DNA of 55,825 bases from Antarctobacter heliothermus (GTDB lineage: Bacteria; Pseudomonadota; Alphaproteobacteria; Rhodobacterales; Rhodobacteraceae), in contig NZ_FZON01000031.1 in the NCBI RefSeq assembly GCF_900188425.1, positions 1-55,825 of the forward strand, read 5' to 3'. Made by a program: the position numbers and the translations under genes. This document shows, piece by piece, positions 43,284-53,760 of the stretch (its first letter is position 1; every line of letters begins with the position of its first letter). A model generated the notes under the pieces. It searched no databases, was not told where the DNA came from, and saw nothing but the letters and a program-made list of their open reading frames with translations.

Positions 43284-44624
43284 TCAGTCGCCCATCAAGG
43301 CCGGATCAAACGGATAGCTGATCAGGTTCTCATACCCATCCTCGGTGATCACCACCTGATCCTCCAGCTTGATCGAAAAATCTCCCCCCTCGGGCGACAC
43401 CAGAACCTCGACACACAGGGTCATGCCCGGCTCCAGTTCATAGTCAAATGCCCCCTCGACCATCTGGTCCGGATAGGCCACCAGCGGCCACTCATCACAC
43501 AGCCCCACGCCATGCATGAGGCAGCCATATTTCAGCTTTTGAAACTCGGGCCGCAAGACGTGGGTGTTGCGGGACAACTCGGGGATCGAAACGCCCGGCC
43601 GCAGCATCTCCATATTGGTCCTGATATGATCAACCCCGTGCCGCATCGCGTCGATCATGTCAGGACGCGGCGCCCGGTCGCCCACCCACCAGGTGCGCGA
43701 GATGTCGACGCAGATGCCATAGCTGCCGACCAGATCGGTATCAAAGGCGACGATCTCATTGTTCTGAACGATGCGCGGCCCACATTCCTGAAACCACGGG
43801 TTCGTGCGCGGCCCCGAGGTCAGCAGTCGCGTCTCGATCCACTCGCCACCCCGGCGGATGTTCTCGGCGTGCAGCACCGCCCAGATGTCATTCTCTGACA
43901 CCTCACCCAGCGGCACATTTGTTCGCGTGAACCGCTCCATCTCATACATCGCCGCCTCGCAGGCGTTGACGGCGCAGCGCATGGCCTTGATCTCATCCGG
44001 ACCTTTGACGGACCGCGCCTTTTCGGTGACTTCCTCACCGGGCAGGACCGTCAGCCCCTGCGCCTCCAGCGCGCGCAGCCCGTGCAGCATGGGCTTGTCG
44101 ACCGCAAGGCGGCTGTTGCCGGGGCTGTGGTCCGCCAGCAGGATGCGCACCTCGTTGGCAAAGACATCGGCGGCCACATCCATCTTGTCGCCCCGGTCGA
44201 AATAGAACAGGTCCGCGCCGGACCGCGCCTCACGCACCAGCGGATTGAACGAGGACAGGAATGGCGCGTTCTTGTAGTCCCAGATCACCATGTAGCCATC
44301 CGCGCAGATCAGCACGGCGCGGAACGGATTGTGGGTGTTCCACAGCTGCATATTGGTCGAGTCGGTGGCGTAGCGGATGTTGAGCGGGTCAAAGACTAGC
44401 AGCCCGGCCAGATCGCGGGCGACGATGTGATCCGTCAGGCGTTGCCAGCGATAGTGGCGCATGGCTTGCAGATCCGGTTGTTCCAGTCCCGCCGCCGCCC
44501 ATTCATTCAGCGCAAGCCGGGTGGGGCCAATTTCGATCCGGTCCATGTCGTTGGGGGTGTTGTCGCCGGTCAGTGCGCCGCGCGTCGGGTCGATTTTACG
44601 AGTGTCGCGGAAGTGGGTGTTCAT
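43284..44624 (-). CDS. dddP: DMSP lyase DddP (M24 peptidase fold)
   Basis: 446 residues, identical in length to characterised roseobacter DddP. The enzyme cleaves dimethylsulfoniopropionate to dimethyl sulfide and acrylate. All metal ligands known from the DddP structure fall at the expected numbers: Asp295, Asp297, Asp307, His371, Glu406 and Glu421 (in AFDTDLVG, ICVDISR, LMHGVGLCDEWP, LCVEVLV and IKLEDQV). Other DddP-typical segments are YATDSTNMQLWNTHNPFR and WFQECGPRIVQNNEI. ATG 44624 has GGAG upstream. No acrylate-handling (acu) genes are adjacent. It is divergent from the DUF3445 gene over 165 bp. Confidence 0.95.
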   Translation of the reverse strand: MNTHFRDTRKIDPTRGALTGDNTPNDMDRIEIGPTRLALNEWAAAGLEQPDLQAMRHYRWQRLTDHIVARDLAGLLVFDPLNIRYATDSTNMQLWNTHNPFRAVLICADGYMVIWDYKNAPFLSSFNPLVREARSGADLFYFDRGDKMDVAADVFANEVRILLADHSPGNSRLAVDKPMLHGLRALEAQGLTVLPGEEVTEKARSVKGPDEIKAMRCAVNACEAAMYEMERFTRTNVPLGEVSENDIWAVLHAENIRRGGEWIETRLLTSGPRTNPWFQECGPRIVQNNEIVAFDTDLVGSYGICVDISRTWWVGDRAPRPDMIDAMRHGVDHIRTNMEMLRPGVSIPELSRNTHVLRPEFQKLKYGCLMHGVGLCDEWPLVAYPDQMVEGAFDYELEPGMTLCVEVLVSPEGGDFSIKLEDQVVITEDGYENLISYPFDPALMGD

Positions 44625-44789
44625 GGCCTGACGCTCCTTCGGTGCCTTGCCGTCCAGCCTGCCGGGGCTGATCGCGCCCGGCGCGCAGGTTTGCGACCGC
44701 TTGTGACGTCGTTTTCTGGCGTCGGGAGACGTCGGACTTTCACCGAAAAGGGGATTCCCGCTGCGGTGGCGCCGGGGTATCGTGGACGC

Positions 44790-45530
44790 ATGATCCTGCA
44801 AGACCGTATCCCCTACGACATTCACGAGGTCCCGAAACTGCCGGGAATCAAACCGTTGAACCCGGCGGACTGGCTGCAAGTGGATGAGGCATATGCCGCG
44901 CAAATGGCTGAACGACGCCAGCGGCTGGACGCGCAGCGCGCAGCGGTTTTGGCGCTGGACCCGCAGGCCGTGCCCGCCGCACGGGAATTGTCAGAGGTGG
45001 TACTGGCGGCCTTGCCGGAGGGGTTCACGGTCACCAAAACGTCGGTCCGCTGTCCGGACGGTGCTGTGATCGCGCGCGATGTCACGGACCCGATGGGCAC
45101 GTTGGGGCGCATCGTGCAGGAAGATCTGTGCCTGATGGAAAAGCGCGGGCCAGAACACGTCCTGACCGGCGCCGTGCTGTGTTTCCCGGCAAGCTGGCGG
45201 CTGGACGAAAAGTTCATGCGCCCGATGACGGCGATCCATGATCCGGTGGACATCTATGACGACGCTCTGGCGCGCCGGGTCCAGCGTCTGTTCGATGGGG
45301 TGCGGGAGGGGCATCCGCTGTGGCGCTTCAACGCCTTTCCCTATGCTGAGGCCGATCTGCACCAGCCGCGGTCTGTCACCGCACCACGGGCCGGGGTCGA
45401 CCCTGGCAGCGCACCGTTCTGGCGGTCTGAACGGCAATGCCTGATCCGCCTGCCAGAGACGCAGGCGGTGGTGTTCTCAATCCACACCTATGTGGTGCGG
45501 GGCATGGGCGTTATGGCAGGAACTGGTTGA
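44790..45530 (+). CDS. DUF3445 protein, related to heme-dependent oxidative N-demethylases
   Basis: 246 residues. The DUF3445 pattern is visible: IKPLNPADWLQVDEAYAAQM at the start, EDLCLMEKRGPEHVLTGAVL, CFPASWRLDEKFMRPMTAIH with the His expected near the heme, and FWRSERQCLIRLPETQAVVF at the end. A characterised DUF3445 protein is the catalytic subunit of a heme-dependent dimethylamine N-demethylase, but its partner subunits (DmmABC) are absent here. It is divergent from dddP. The last 20 bp overlap the convergent gene's end. Confidence 0.78.
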   Translation: MILQDRIPYDIHEVPKLPGIKPLNPADWLQVDEAYAAQMAERRQRLDAQRAAVLALDPQAVPAARELSEVVLAALPEGFTVTKTSVRCPDGAVIARDVTDPMGTLGRIVQEDLCLMEKRGPEHVLTGAVLCFPASWRLDEKFMRPMTAIHDPVDIYDDALARRVQRLFDGVREGHPLWRFNAFPYAEADLHQPRSVTAPRAGVDPGSAPFWRSERQCLIRLPETQAVVFSIHTYVVRGMGVMAGTG

Positions 45531-46176
45531 ACAAGAGCTGCACTTGCCCGGTTGAGGTGAGCACAGCCAACAGGGATGTCACAGCGGCCATCTGCCCGAC
45601 GCGACGCAGGCCGAAAAAGCCGCTGCGCGCTGGCGGGGTCTCTGCCGGCAAGGCGGCGGGAGTTTCCTGCGGGGCGGCGTCGCTGGCATCGGGATAGAGC
45701 GCGCCACAGATGCCTTGGGCGGCATTGGCGCTTTCGAACAGCGCATCTTCGACGGTCGAATCGATCTGTCCGATACGGCGTGGTGAGACGAGCTTGCGCA
45801 GCCGGATGAAATCCTCTCGATCGATCAGGACTTCGGGCGAATACCATTCCAGAATATCGGCCGAGGAATGATCCAGCGCATCGTACACCGTGTCGGACAA
45901 CAGCCGCGCGGCATCGGTTTCGTCGGGTGGTCTGCCGTCCGCTGTCACCACCTCCAGCCGCACGCGGGGGCCATAGTCGCTTTGTTCCTCGGGGATTACG
46001 GAAATCCCGATATGATCGCCAAAAACGCGGGCTCCGTCACAGTGTGTCGGCACGTTGCGGTCGTCCTGGGGAAACAGCCGGGCCAAGACCCGCGCCGCGC
46101 TGTCAAGGTAGGGAGCGGGCGACAGATCCTGCGCATCCGGCAAGATCAGACCTGCATAGGGATAGTCGAAACTCAT
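45511..46176 (-). CDS. Hypothetical protein with C-terminal membrane segment
   Basis: 221 residues without a domain I know. The first 145 residues are soluble and acidic (LILPDAQDLSPAPYLDSAA, GPRVRLEVVTADGRPPDET). A Pro/Ala linker (AAPQETPAALPAETPPARS) follows, then FFGLRRVGQMAAVTSLLAVL, a weak terminal helix. That layout suggests tail-anchoring or membrane association. The ORF is well formed and fills the space between mltB and the DUF3445 gene. A GCAATTT/AAATTGC hairpin (46245-46263) sits between it and mltB. Confidence 0.7.
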   Translation of the reverse strand: MSFDYPYAGLILPDAQDLSPAPYLDSAARVLARLFPQDDRNVPTHCDGARVFGDHIGISVIPEEQSDYGPRVRLEVVTADGRPPDETDAARLLSDTVYDALDHSSADILEWYSPEVLIDREDFIRLRKLVSPRRIGQIDSTVEDALFESANAAQGICGALYPDASDAAPQETPAALPAETPPARSGFFGLRRVGQMAAVTSLLAVLTSTGQVQLLFNQFLP

Positions 46177-46244
46177 GGTTCTCTCCTTGTGCGGAGTTGG
46201 ATCCGCTCAAGAAGAAGGTGAGTGTCAAATCTGGTCGCAATCGG

Positions 46245-46263
46245 GCAATTTGGAGAAAATTGC
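46245..46263. other. Hairpin between mltB-like gene and the downstream hypothetical
   Basis: GCAATTT (46245-46251), loop GGAGA, AAATTGC (46257-46263), within the 118-bp gap. No T run follows on the reverse strand, so it is a weak terminator at best. Confidence 0.4.
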
Positions 46264-46294
46264 GCGGTATTTCCAACTTTGTTTCCAAAACGGG

Positions 46295-47095
46295 TCAGCG
46301 GTGGATGCGTTCGGCCGCCGCCGCGATAGCCTGTTGATAGACGGTCGCCGCGTTCCATTCGTTCAGCACGCGGAAATTATGTGTGCCGGGGCCGTAGGGC
46401 TGGCCCTTTTTCCAGCCTTTCTGGCGCAGGAAATTGGCGGTCGAGGCCAGCGCATCGGACTGGTTGTAGAAATCTACCCGCCCATCGCCGTTGGCATCGA
46501 CGCCATAACGCATGGCGTTGCCGGGCAGGAACTGGGTATGGCCCAACTCTCCGTGGAATGCGCCCTTTTGGGTCGGTGACAACATGCCCCGATCCACCAT
46601 CTTGAGCGCGGCAATCGCGTGCGGGCGGAACAGTTGCGGGCGGCGGCAGTCATAGGCGACCGTGAGGATCGAATTGATCACCGGCTCTGTCCCCATGCTG
46701 CGGCCATAGCCGGTTTCCATGCCGTGAATGGACACGATGATCCCTGCAGGCACGCCGAACCGCTTTTCCAGCGAGTCGTAAAAGGCCTTGTTCTGGTTGA
46801 TCCGCTTGCGCGCGCCATTGGCGAAACTGTCGAGCGAGCCAAGCCGGATCTTCACAAACCGGTCAAAGCTGTATTTCACGCCTTTCTGGTTGCGGTCGGC
46901 ATTGATGGTCTTGGTCGAATAACGCGCGCTCATCAGCGCATTCACGCCGCGATCACCGACACCGGCGGCGCGCGCCTCCTTGGCGAACTCGCCTTTCCAG
47001 GCGTCAAAGCCCGAGGCGGTATTGCCGCATCCGGCGGCGAACACGGGAGCGGCGGTCAACAGAGCAAAGGCAAGGGCGGGTACAAGACGGCGCAT
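46295..47095 (-). CDS. Lytic murein transglycosylase, MltB family
   Basis: 266 residues with a Sec signal peptide (RRLVPALAFALLTAAPVFA). No lipobox Cys follows, although a Cys occurs at 23, so a soluble periplasmic form is more likely. The catalytic Glu127 is in SIHGMETGYGRSMG, the defining segment of family 3 transglycosylases. GELGHTQFLPGNAMRYGVDA and DGRVDFYNQSDALASTANFL confirm MltB. It cleaves glycan strands to 1,6-anhydro products in wall turnover. ATG 47095 was chosen, and the extension to 47173 lacks a signal sequence. Confidence 0.92.
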   Translation of the reverse strand: MRRLVPALAFALLTAAPVFAAGCGNTASGFDAWKGEFAKEARAAGVGDRGVNALMSARYSTKTINADRNQKGVKYSFDRFVKIRLGSLDSFANGARKRINQNKAFYDSLEKRFGVPAGIIVSIHGMETGYGRSMGTEPVINSILTVAYDCRRPQLFRPHAIAALKMVDRGMLSPTQKGAFHGELGHTQFLPGNAMRYGVDANGDGRVDFYNQSDALASTANFLRQKGWKKGQPYGPGTHNFRVLNEWNAATVYQQAIAAAAERIHR

Positions 47096-47189
47096 CGGGG
47101 ATCTCCGGTCAGGATTGCTTGACCAAAAGTCTAACGCTGCAGGCAGGACTGCGAAAGGGGGAAGCCTGAGCACGACCGCTCAGGGTGGC

Positions 47190-47438
47190 CTATTCCCGCG
47201 CTGTGGCAATGACCTGAACCGGATCGTCGGCTAGGACGCGTGGCAAGGCAATACTCAGACCGCCAATCACCACAAGGCCGCCGACAAAGGACACCAGCAA
47301 CAGTTTCAAAGGGCTGCCAACGGTCTTGCGGTGGTGCGGCTGTGGCGTCGGCGCGCAGGTCGGTTGGTCAGAAAGGGCGGCACTGCTGCCTGATCTTTCG
47401 TTGAGTCGTGCAAGGCGTTCTTCAAAGCTGGTCGTCAT
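47190..47438 (-). CDS. Small single-span membrane protein
   Basis: 82 residues. The N-terminal TTSFEERLARLNERSGSSAA is hydrophilic and helical, then PLKLLLVSFVGGLVVIGGLSI is a membrane helix (about 43-63), followed by a short tail. A GAGGG ribosome-binding site precedes the ATG. It lies 94 bp upstream of the mltB gene on the same strand. Many Rhodobacteraceae genomes carry such short FEERLxRLxxR membrane proteins of unknown role. Confidence 0.65.
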   Translation of the reverse strand: MTTSFEERLARLNERSGSSAALSDQPTCAPTPQPHHRKTVGSPLKLLLVSFVGGLVVIGGLSIALPRVLADDPVQVIATARE

Positions 47439-47615
47439 GAATTGCGTCCCTCAAATGCTGGCCGGGAAAATGCCGGCCTGGATGCTGGGTAGATCCCTTG
47501 GCGGCCTGTGTTGCCAGTGTCCTGTGTTGCCGGTTGGGGTCAGCTTCTGGGTGGGTTGGGACATTTTCTGGGCAGGATCGCGGCAAACCAGTGAACTTCG
47601 GGACGTGGTGGAGAC

Positions 47616-47644
47616 AAAAAAACGGGCGCCCGAGGGCGCCCGTT
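47616..47644 (-). terminator. Rho-independent terminator of glnA
   Basis: On the reverse strand AACGGGCGCCC / GGGCGCCCGTT with a two-base central loop (effectively 10 bp plus a tetraloop), followed by a run of T (A run 47616-47622 on the plus strand). It begins 22 bp after the glnA stop. Confidence 0.92.
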
Positions 47645-47666
47645 CTGCCGGTGATCGCAGGCGCGA

Positions 47667-49070
47667 TCAGCAGCTATAGTACATGCCGAACTCAACCGGG
47701 TGCGGTGTGTGCTCGTACAGTTCGATCTCTTCCATCTTGAGGTCGATGAACCCCTGGATCTGATCCTTGGTGAACACGTCGCCCTTGAGCAGGAAGTCGT
47801 GATCGGCCTTGAGGCAGTCGATGGCTTCGCGCAGCGAACCACAGACGGTCGGGATACCTTCCAGCTCTTCGGGCGGCAGATCGTACAGGTTCTTGTCCAT
47901 CGCCTCACCCGGATGGATCTTGTTCTGGATGCCGTCCAGACCAGCCATCAGCAGGGCGGCAAAGCACAGGTAGGGGTTCGCCGACGGGTCGGGGAAACGG
48001 GCCTCAACGCGCTTGGCCTTGGGGCTTTCCGTCCACGGAATACGCACACAGCCCGACCGGTTGCTGGCCGAATAGGCGCGCAGAACCGGGGCCTCAAAGC
48101 CCGGGATCAGACGCTTGTAGCTGTTGGTTGACGGGTTGGTGAAGGCGTTCAGCGTCTTGGCGTGCTTGAGGATACCGCCAATGAAATACAGCGCCTCATC
48201 CGACAGGTCAGCATACTTGTCGCCAGCAAACAGCGGCTTGCCGTCTTTCCAGATCGACATGTTGCAGTGCATGCCGGTGCCGTTGTCGCCGTAGATCGGC
48301 TTGGGCATGAACGTCGCCGACTTGCCATAGGCCTGCGCCACGTTGTGGATGATGTACTTGTACTTTTGCAGTTCATCGGCCTGCTTGGTCAGCGTGCCAA
48401 AGATCAGACCCAGCTCATGCTGGCACGACGCGACCTCATGGTGGTGCTTGTCGACCTTCATGCCGATGCGCTTCATCGTCGACAGCATTTCCGAACGGAT
48501 GTCCTGACCGTCATCGGTCGGGTTGACCGGGAAATAGCCGCCCTTGATGCCCGGACGGTGGCCGGTGTTGCCCATCTCGTATTCGGTGTCAGAGTTCCAC
48601 GACGCGTCAAGCGCATCGACCTCATAGGACACCTTGTTCATGGTGTTCGAAAAGCGCACGTCGTCGAACAGGAAGAATTCGGCTTCGGGGCCCCAGTAGG
48701 ACACGTCACCGATGCCGGATGCCTTGAGATAGGCCTCGGCCTTTTCGGCGGTGCCGCGCGGGTCGCGCTCATAGGGTTCGCCGGTGTCGGGCTCGACAAC
48801 CGAACAATGGATGCAAAGCGTTTTTTCCGCATAGAACGGGTCGATATAGGCGCTACTCTCATCGGGCATCAGTTTCATGTCCGATGCTTCGATCGATTTC
48901 CAGCCCGCGATGGACGAGCCGTCGAACATAAAGCCTTCTTCGAGGAAATCCTCGTCGACCAGGTCGGCCACGACGGTCACGTGCTGAAGACGGCCGCGCG
49001 GGTCGGTAAAACGGATGTCGACGTAGGCGACGTCTTCTTCCTTGATCATGGTGAGAACAGCGTTGCTCAT
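47667..49070 (-). CDS. glnA: Glutamine synthetase, type I
   Basis: A 467-residue dodecameric enzyme making glutamine from glutamate, ammonia and ATP. Signature regions are [73 protein letters not shown] and the adenylylation loop [12 protein letters not shown], whose Tyr makes it a GSI-beta enzyme controlled by GlnE. ATG 49070 fits [21 protein letters not shown]; the longer frame was rejected. It lies downstream of glnB on the same strand across 84 bp containing a hairpin, the usual glnBA operon. Confidence 0.97.
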   Translation of the reverse strand: MSNAVLTMIKEEDVAYVDIRFTDPRGRLQHVTVVADLVDEDFLEEGFMFDGSSIAGWKSIEASDMKLMPDESSAYIDPFYAEKTLCIHCSVVEPDTGEPYERDPRGTAEKAEAYLKASGIGDVSYWGPEAEFFLFDDVRFSNTMNKVSYEVDALDASWNSDTEYEMGNTGHRPGIKGGYFPVNPTDDGQDIRSEMLSTMKRIGMKVDKHHHEVASCQHELGLIFGTLTKQADELQKYKYIIHNVAQAYGKSATFMPKPIYGDNGTGMHCNMSIWKDGKPLFAGDKYADLSDEALYFIGGILKHAKTLNAFTNPSTNSYKRLIPGFEAPVLRAYSASNRSGCVRIPWTESPKAKRVEARFPDPSANPYLCFAALLMAGLDGIQNKIHPGEAMDKNLYDLPPEELEGIPTVCGSLREAIDCLKADHDFLLKGDVFTKDQIQGFIDLKMEEIELYEHTPHPVEFGMYYSC

Positions 49071-49122
49071 ACCAGTGAGTCCCTTTCTGTCATATTGTTG
49101 GGATGTCGTTGATAAAGTTCGC

Positions 49123-49140
49123 ACGACACGGATGTGTCGT
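49123..49140 (-). promoter_or_regulatory. Hairpin in the glnB-glnA spacer
   Basis: ACGACAC, loop ATCC (reverse strand), GTGTCGT: a perfect 7-bp stem 14 bp after the glnB stop. There is no T run. It could set the ratio of glnB to glnA mRNA by partial termination or end protection. Confidence 0.5.
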
Positions 49141-49154
49141 ACGCAAAATGCGGT

Positions 49155-51361
<2,207 letters not shown>

Positions 51362-51368
51362 CGCCGGT

Positions 51369-51866
51369 TCAGGCCAGAGCTTGTTGTGCTCCGGCCGAGG
51401 CCAGTTCAAGCCCGTCGGCGTACAGGATGTGCGGCGTGTCGAAGACCAGTTCGCACAAATGCAGGTCCAGTTTGCCCACCTCGCGAATAAAGGTGCCATC
51501 CACCAGCCTCGCCAACGGCACAAGCGCCTGGTCCGCCCCGAACAGCGCACTGGCGCGCCAATCCCGCAGCAGGATTTCCTGCATGGCGGGCAGAGTGACC
51601 TCATGGTCGGGGCGCATATGTCCCAGCGTGCCCGGGGTGATGGTGACGGCGGCCAGCCGCCGCCGATGCGCGTGTAGCGCGCGCAACCGCGCGGTGCCAC
51701 TGTCGCGGGTGATCACGCGGTCGCCAGGCGCCAGATATTCTACTGGCAATGCGCCATCCAGGGTCAATACAAGCGTACCAACGGCAAGCGCGTTGAATGG
51801 GGTTTCTTGGGCGATGTGTCGGGCTGCGGGAATCCCGCTGACACGCTGGACCTTGTTCCGGGCCAT
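51369..51866 (-). CDS. Hint-domain protein (Hedgehog/intein-type module)
   Basis: 165 residues from ATG 51866 with AGGAAA upstream. NALAVGTLVLTLDGALPVEYLAP and GDRVITRDSG at about 35-70 are the Hint_2 opening (G-T-x-V-x-T, then VExLxxGDxV). LCELVFDTPHILYADGLELA is near the end. Rhodobacterales carry many such stand-alone or C-terminal Hint domains of unknown purpose, some attached to RTX proteins. The usual nucleophilic Cys/Ser at position 1 is not evident, so self-processing is doubtful. The 77-codon upstream extension runs into the tRNA and was rejected. Confidence 0.75.
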   Translation of the reverse strand: MARNKVQRVSGIPAARHIAQETPFNALAVGTLVLTLDGALPVEYLAPGDRVITRDSGTARLRALHAHRRRLAAVTITPGTLGHMRPDHEVTLPAMQEILLRDWRASALFGADQALVPLARLVDGTFIREVGKLDLHLCELVFDTPHILYADGLELASAGAQQALA

Positions 51867-52012
51867 CGTTTCCTGTCCTGTATCTGCTGCCTTGCCGTTC
51901 TTTTTTTCACAGGATACGGCAAGAATTGGTTTATGTCCCATGATTTTCTTCTGAAGACTCAGGTAAAATTCTGCTCGCCTCGGCTGAGCCGCTTTGGTAT
52001 GAGCGCGGCGAT

Positions 52013-52096
52013 GCGGGTGTGGCGGAATTGGTAGACGCACCAGATTTAGGTTCTGGCGCCTATGGCGTGGGGGTTCGAGTCCCTTCACCCGCACCA
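52013..52096 (+). tRNA. tRNA-Leu (anticodon TAG)
   Basis: A complete cloverleaf: acceptor GCGGGTG pairs with CACCCGC. The D-arm is GCGG...TTGGTAGAC. The anticodon stem CCAGA/TCTGG encloses TTTAGGT, giving TAG. The long variable arm (CGCCTATGGCG) is typical of leucine tRNAs. The T-arm is GGGGGTTCGAGTCCC-like, and CCA is encoded at 52094-52096. Directly downstream lies IS3 debris. Confidence 0.95.
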
Positions 52097-52107
52097 TTTC
52101 GATTGTC

Positions 52108-52440
52108 TTGTGACCAGTGAAGTATGCCGAACAGTGACCGGCCAGACTTCGTTTGGCGCTTCTGGAACGGTCAACTCCTCAGGCTTTTCGCGGTCCAAAC
52201 GCTTGCGCGGTTTGAACCGGAGGTTCAGCGCCAGCTTGAGGTAGATCCTGTAGACGCGTAGGTGGTTCCAGCGATACGCCTAGACGTTGGAAAATACAGG
52301 CCGAAGCCCAGCTCTTTCTGGCCGCTGTCAAACCGAGGAGCGGATCAGCGATGTGCTCGTTCTCGTCCTTCAGCAGGTCGTTTTGCATGCTGACGTCCGC
52401 AACATGCGTTTTGAGCGCCGGATCTCTTCGGCCAACCCCG
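52108..52440 (-). pseudogene. IS3-family transposase remnant (OrfA end and OrfB fragment)
   Basis: The reverse strand from about 52281 reads AYRWNHLRVYRIYLKLALNL and RFKPRKRLDREKPEELTVPE then APNEVW, the HTH_21-to-rve junction of IS3 OrfB, and then loses similarity near 52110 before the catalytic domain. In another frame around 52362-52412, LKTHVADVSMQNDLLKD resembles the end of an OrfA leucine-zipper region. The middle is deleted or scrambled. It begins about 12 bp from the tRNA CCA. It is of a different IS3 subgroup from the remnant at 291-1062. Confidence 0.65.
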
Positions 52441-52488
52441 GGAATGCACGGAGTGCGGCCGCATGGATGATCCGTGCGACCGACTGCG

Positions 52489-53595
52489 TTATTGAACACT
52501 CTTAGCGAAGAATGCTGTCACCTCGTCGAGGATCTTGTCGTGCATGGCCGCCCTGTGAGCGCCGCCGTCTTCGCAAATGATCTCGTCGCCCGGTTCTTCC
52601 CTGGCCAGAATGTCGTAGCCGCCCGGCTTGCACAGGTTGAAGAAATCGAAATGGGTCAGCGTGGCCGGCTCCACATAGCGGAAACGCCCGGACGGCAGCG
52701 CCTTGACAAGCGCGCGGGACTCGATGTCGAGCGTCAGACCGGAATTCATGATCGGGGCCCCAAATACGAGCAGCGGCCGATGGAGACGGCCAAGGCTCTC
52801 CTCCGAGAAGCTCTGGGTTCCGCCAAGATCGAAGACTGCGAATGCACGGATCCTGCTGTCCGACAGATCGGCCCCCATCTGGTCGCGGTCCTCAGGCCTT
52901 TCCGCGATGTCCCAGTCGTCGAAGATCCCGCACACCATCTCCCCAACATTTGCCTTGCAAAACCGTTCGAGACCTGTCGCGTCAAACCGTGCGCCGGCCA
53001 GCGTCAGCGCGGTGAACCCGCCCAGTGAATGCCCCGCCATGAAGACCCGATCGGGATCGACCTGTGCCGGAATTGCACCCGGTGAGAGCGCGAAATCGAT
53101 CAGTCGGGTGATGTCGCGCGACCGCTCCCAGAGCGCGCGGCGCTGGTCCGGGTCACGCGACCAGGTGGATGTTCCCGGGTGATCGACCGCGGCCACCACA
53201 TAGCCCCGCCGTGCCATGGATGCCGCAAACCATGCCTGGTTGCGTGCGTTGCCGAACATACCGTGAGACACAACGATGATGGGAAAGGGCCCCTCGGCTG
53301 CGGGAGCCCCCCGGATGACCTGCGAGCCGACCCAGACCTTGCTCCCGAAATCCAGACTCGTGAGTTCGGTGGCTTCGGCCGGATACCAGATCAACCCTTC
53401 GAGGGCACGGTCTCTGCGGCCGTCGAGGACCGAGAGGGCGCGCAACCCGGCTGCGTAACTGCCGGTTTGCCTTGGCGCGATACCGACAGAGATTGGGGTG
53501 GCGTCCTTGTTCACGACCGGACGGGACGCTTGTGCCAATGCGGTTACGGGTGCCAGCCCGAGGGCCAGAACGGCGAGCGAATAGAGGGGTTTCAT
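52489..53595 (-). CDS. Secreted alpha/beta hydrolase (dienelactone/PAF-acetylhydrolase-like)
   Basis: 368 residues with a signal peptide (KPLYSLAVLALGLAPVTALA). The mature enzyme has PFPIIVVSHGMFGNARNQAW (oxyanion region), RRGYVVAAVDHPGT, the nucleophile elbow FMAGHSLGGFTALTLAG, and a late His in ATLTHFDFFNL. Six Cys are few and spread out. The layout is that of periplasmic dienelactone-hydrolase or platelet-activating-factor-acetylhydrolase relatives, and ester substrates are likely but unidentified. The C-terminal end abuts the IS3 debris but is intact. It is divergent from the AraC gene and probably its target. Confidence 0.82.
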   Translation of the reverse strand: MKPLYSLAVLALGLAPVTALAQASRPVVNKDATPISVGIAPRQTGSYAAGLRALSVLDGRRDRALEGLIWYPAEATELTSLDFGSKVWVGSQVIRGAPAAEGPFPIIVVSHGMFGNARNQAWFAASMARRGYVVAAVDHPGTSTWSRDPDQRRALWERSRDITRLIDFALSPGAIPAQVDPDRVFMAGHSLGGFTALTLAGARFDATGLERFCKANVGEMVCGIFDDWDIAERPEDRDQMGADLSDSRIRAFAVFDLGGTQSFSEESLGRLHRPLLVFGAPIMNSGLTLDIESRALVKALPSGRFRYVEPATLTHFDFFNLCKPGGYDILAREEPGDEIICEDGGAHRAAMHDKILDEVTAFFAKSVQ

Positions 53596-53722
53596 GAATG
53601 GGCTCCTTTCATTTGCCTGACCCGGGGCCTATCAGGGAGGCCATTCACCCGGCGTCCTCATACGCGATCGAGGACGCCAAATCGCTGTCCGCTTTCGCGA
53701 TCCGGGACGCGGCGCAAGGGGA

Positions 53723-53751
53723 CAAGACGAAAGGGGCCAAGACGAAAGGGG
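53723..53751 (+). repeat. 15-bp tandem duplication at the AraC ribosome-binding site
   Basis: CAAGACGAAAGGGG occurs at 53723-53736 and again at 53738-53751. The second copy, extended to GGGGGG, is the ribosome-binding site of the GTG start at 53761. Confidence 0.8.
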
Positions 53752-53760
53752 GGATCTCCA

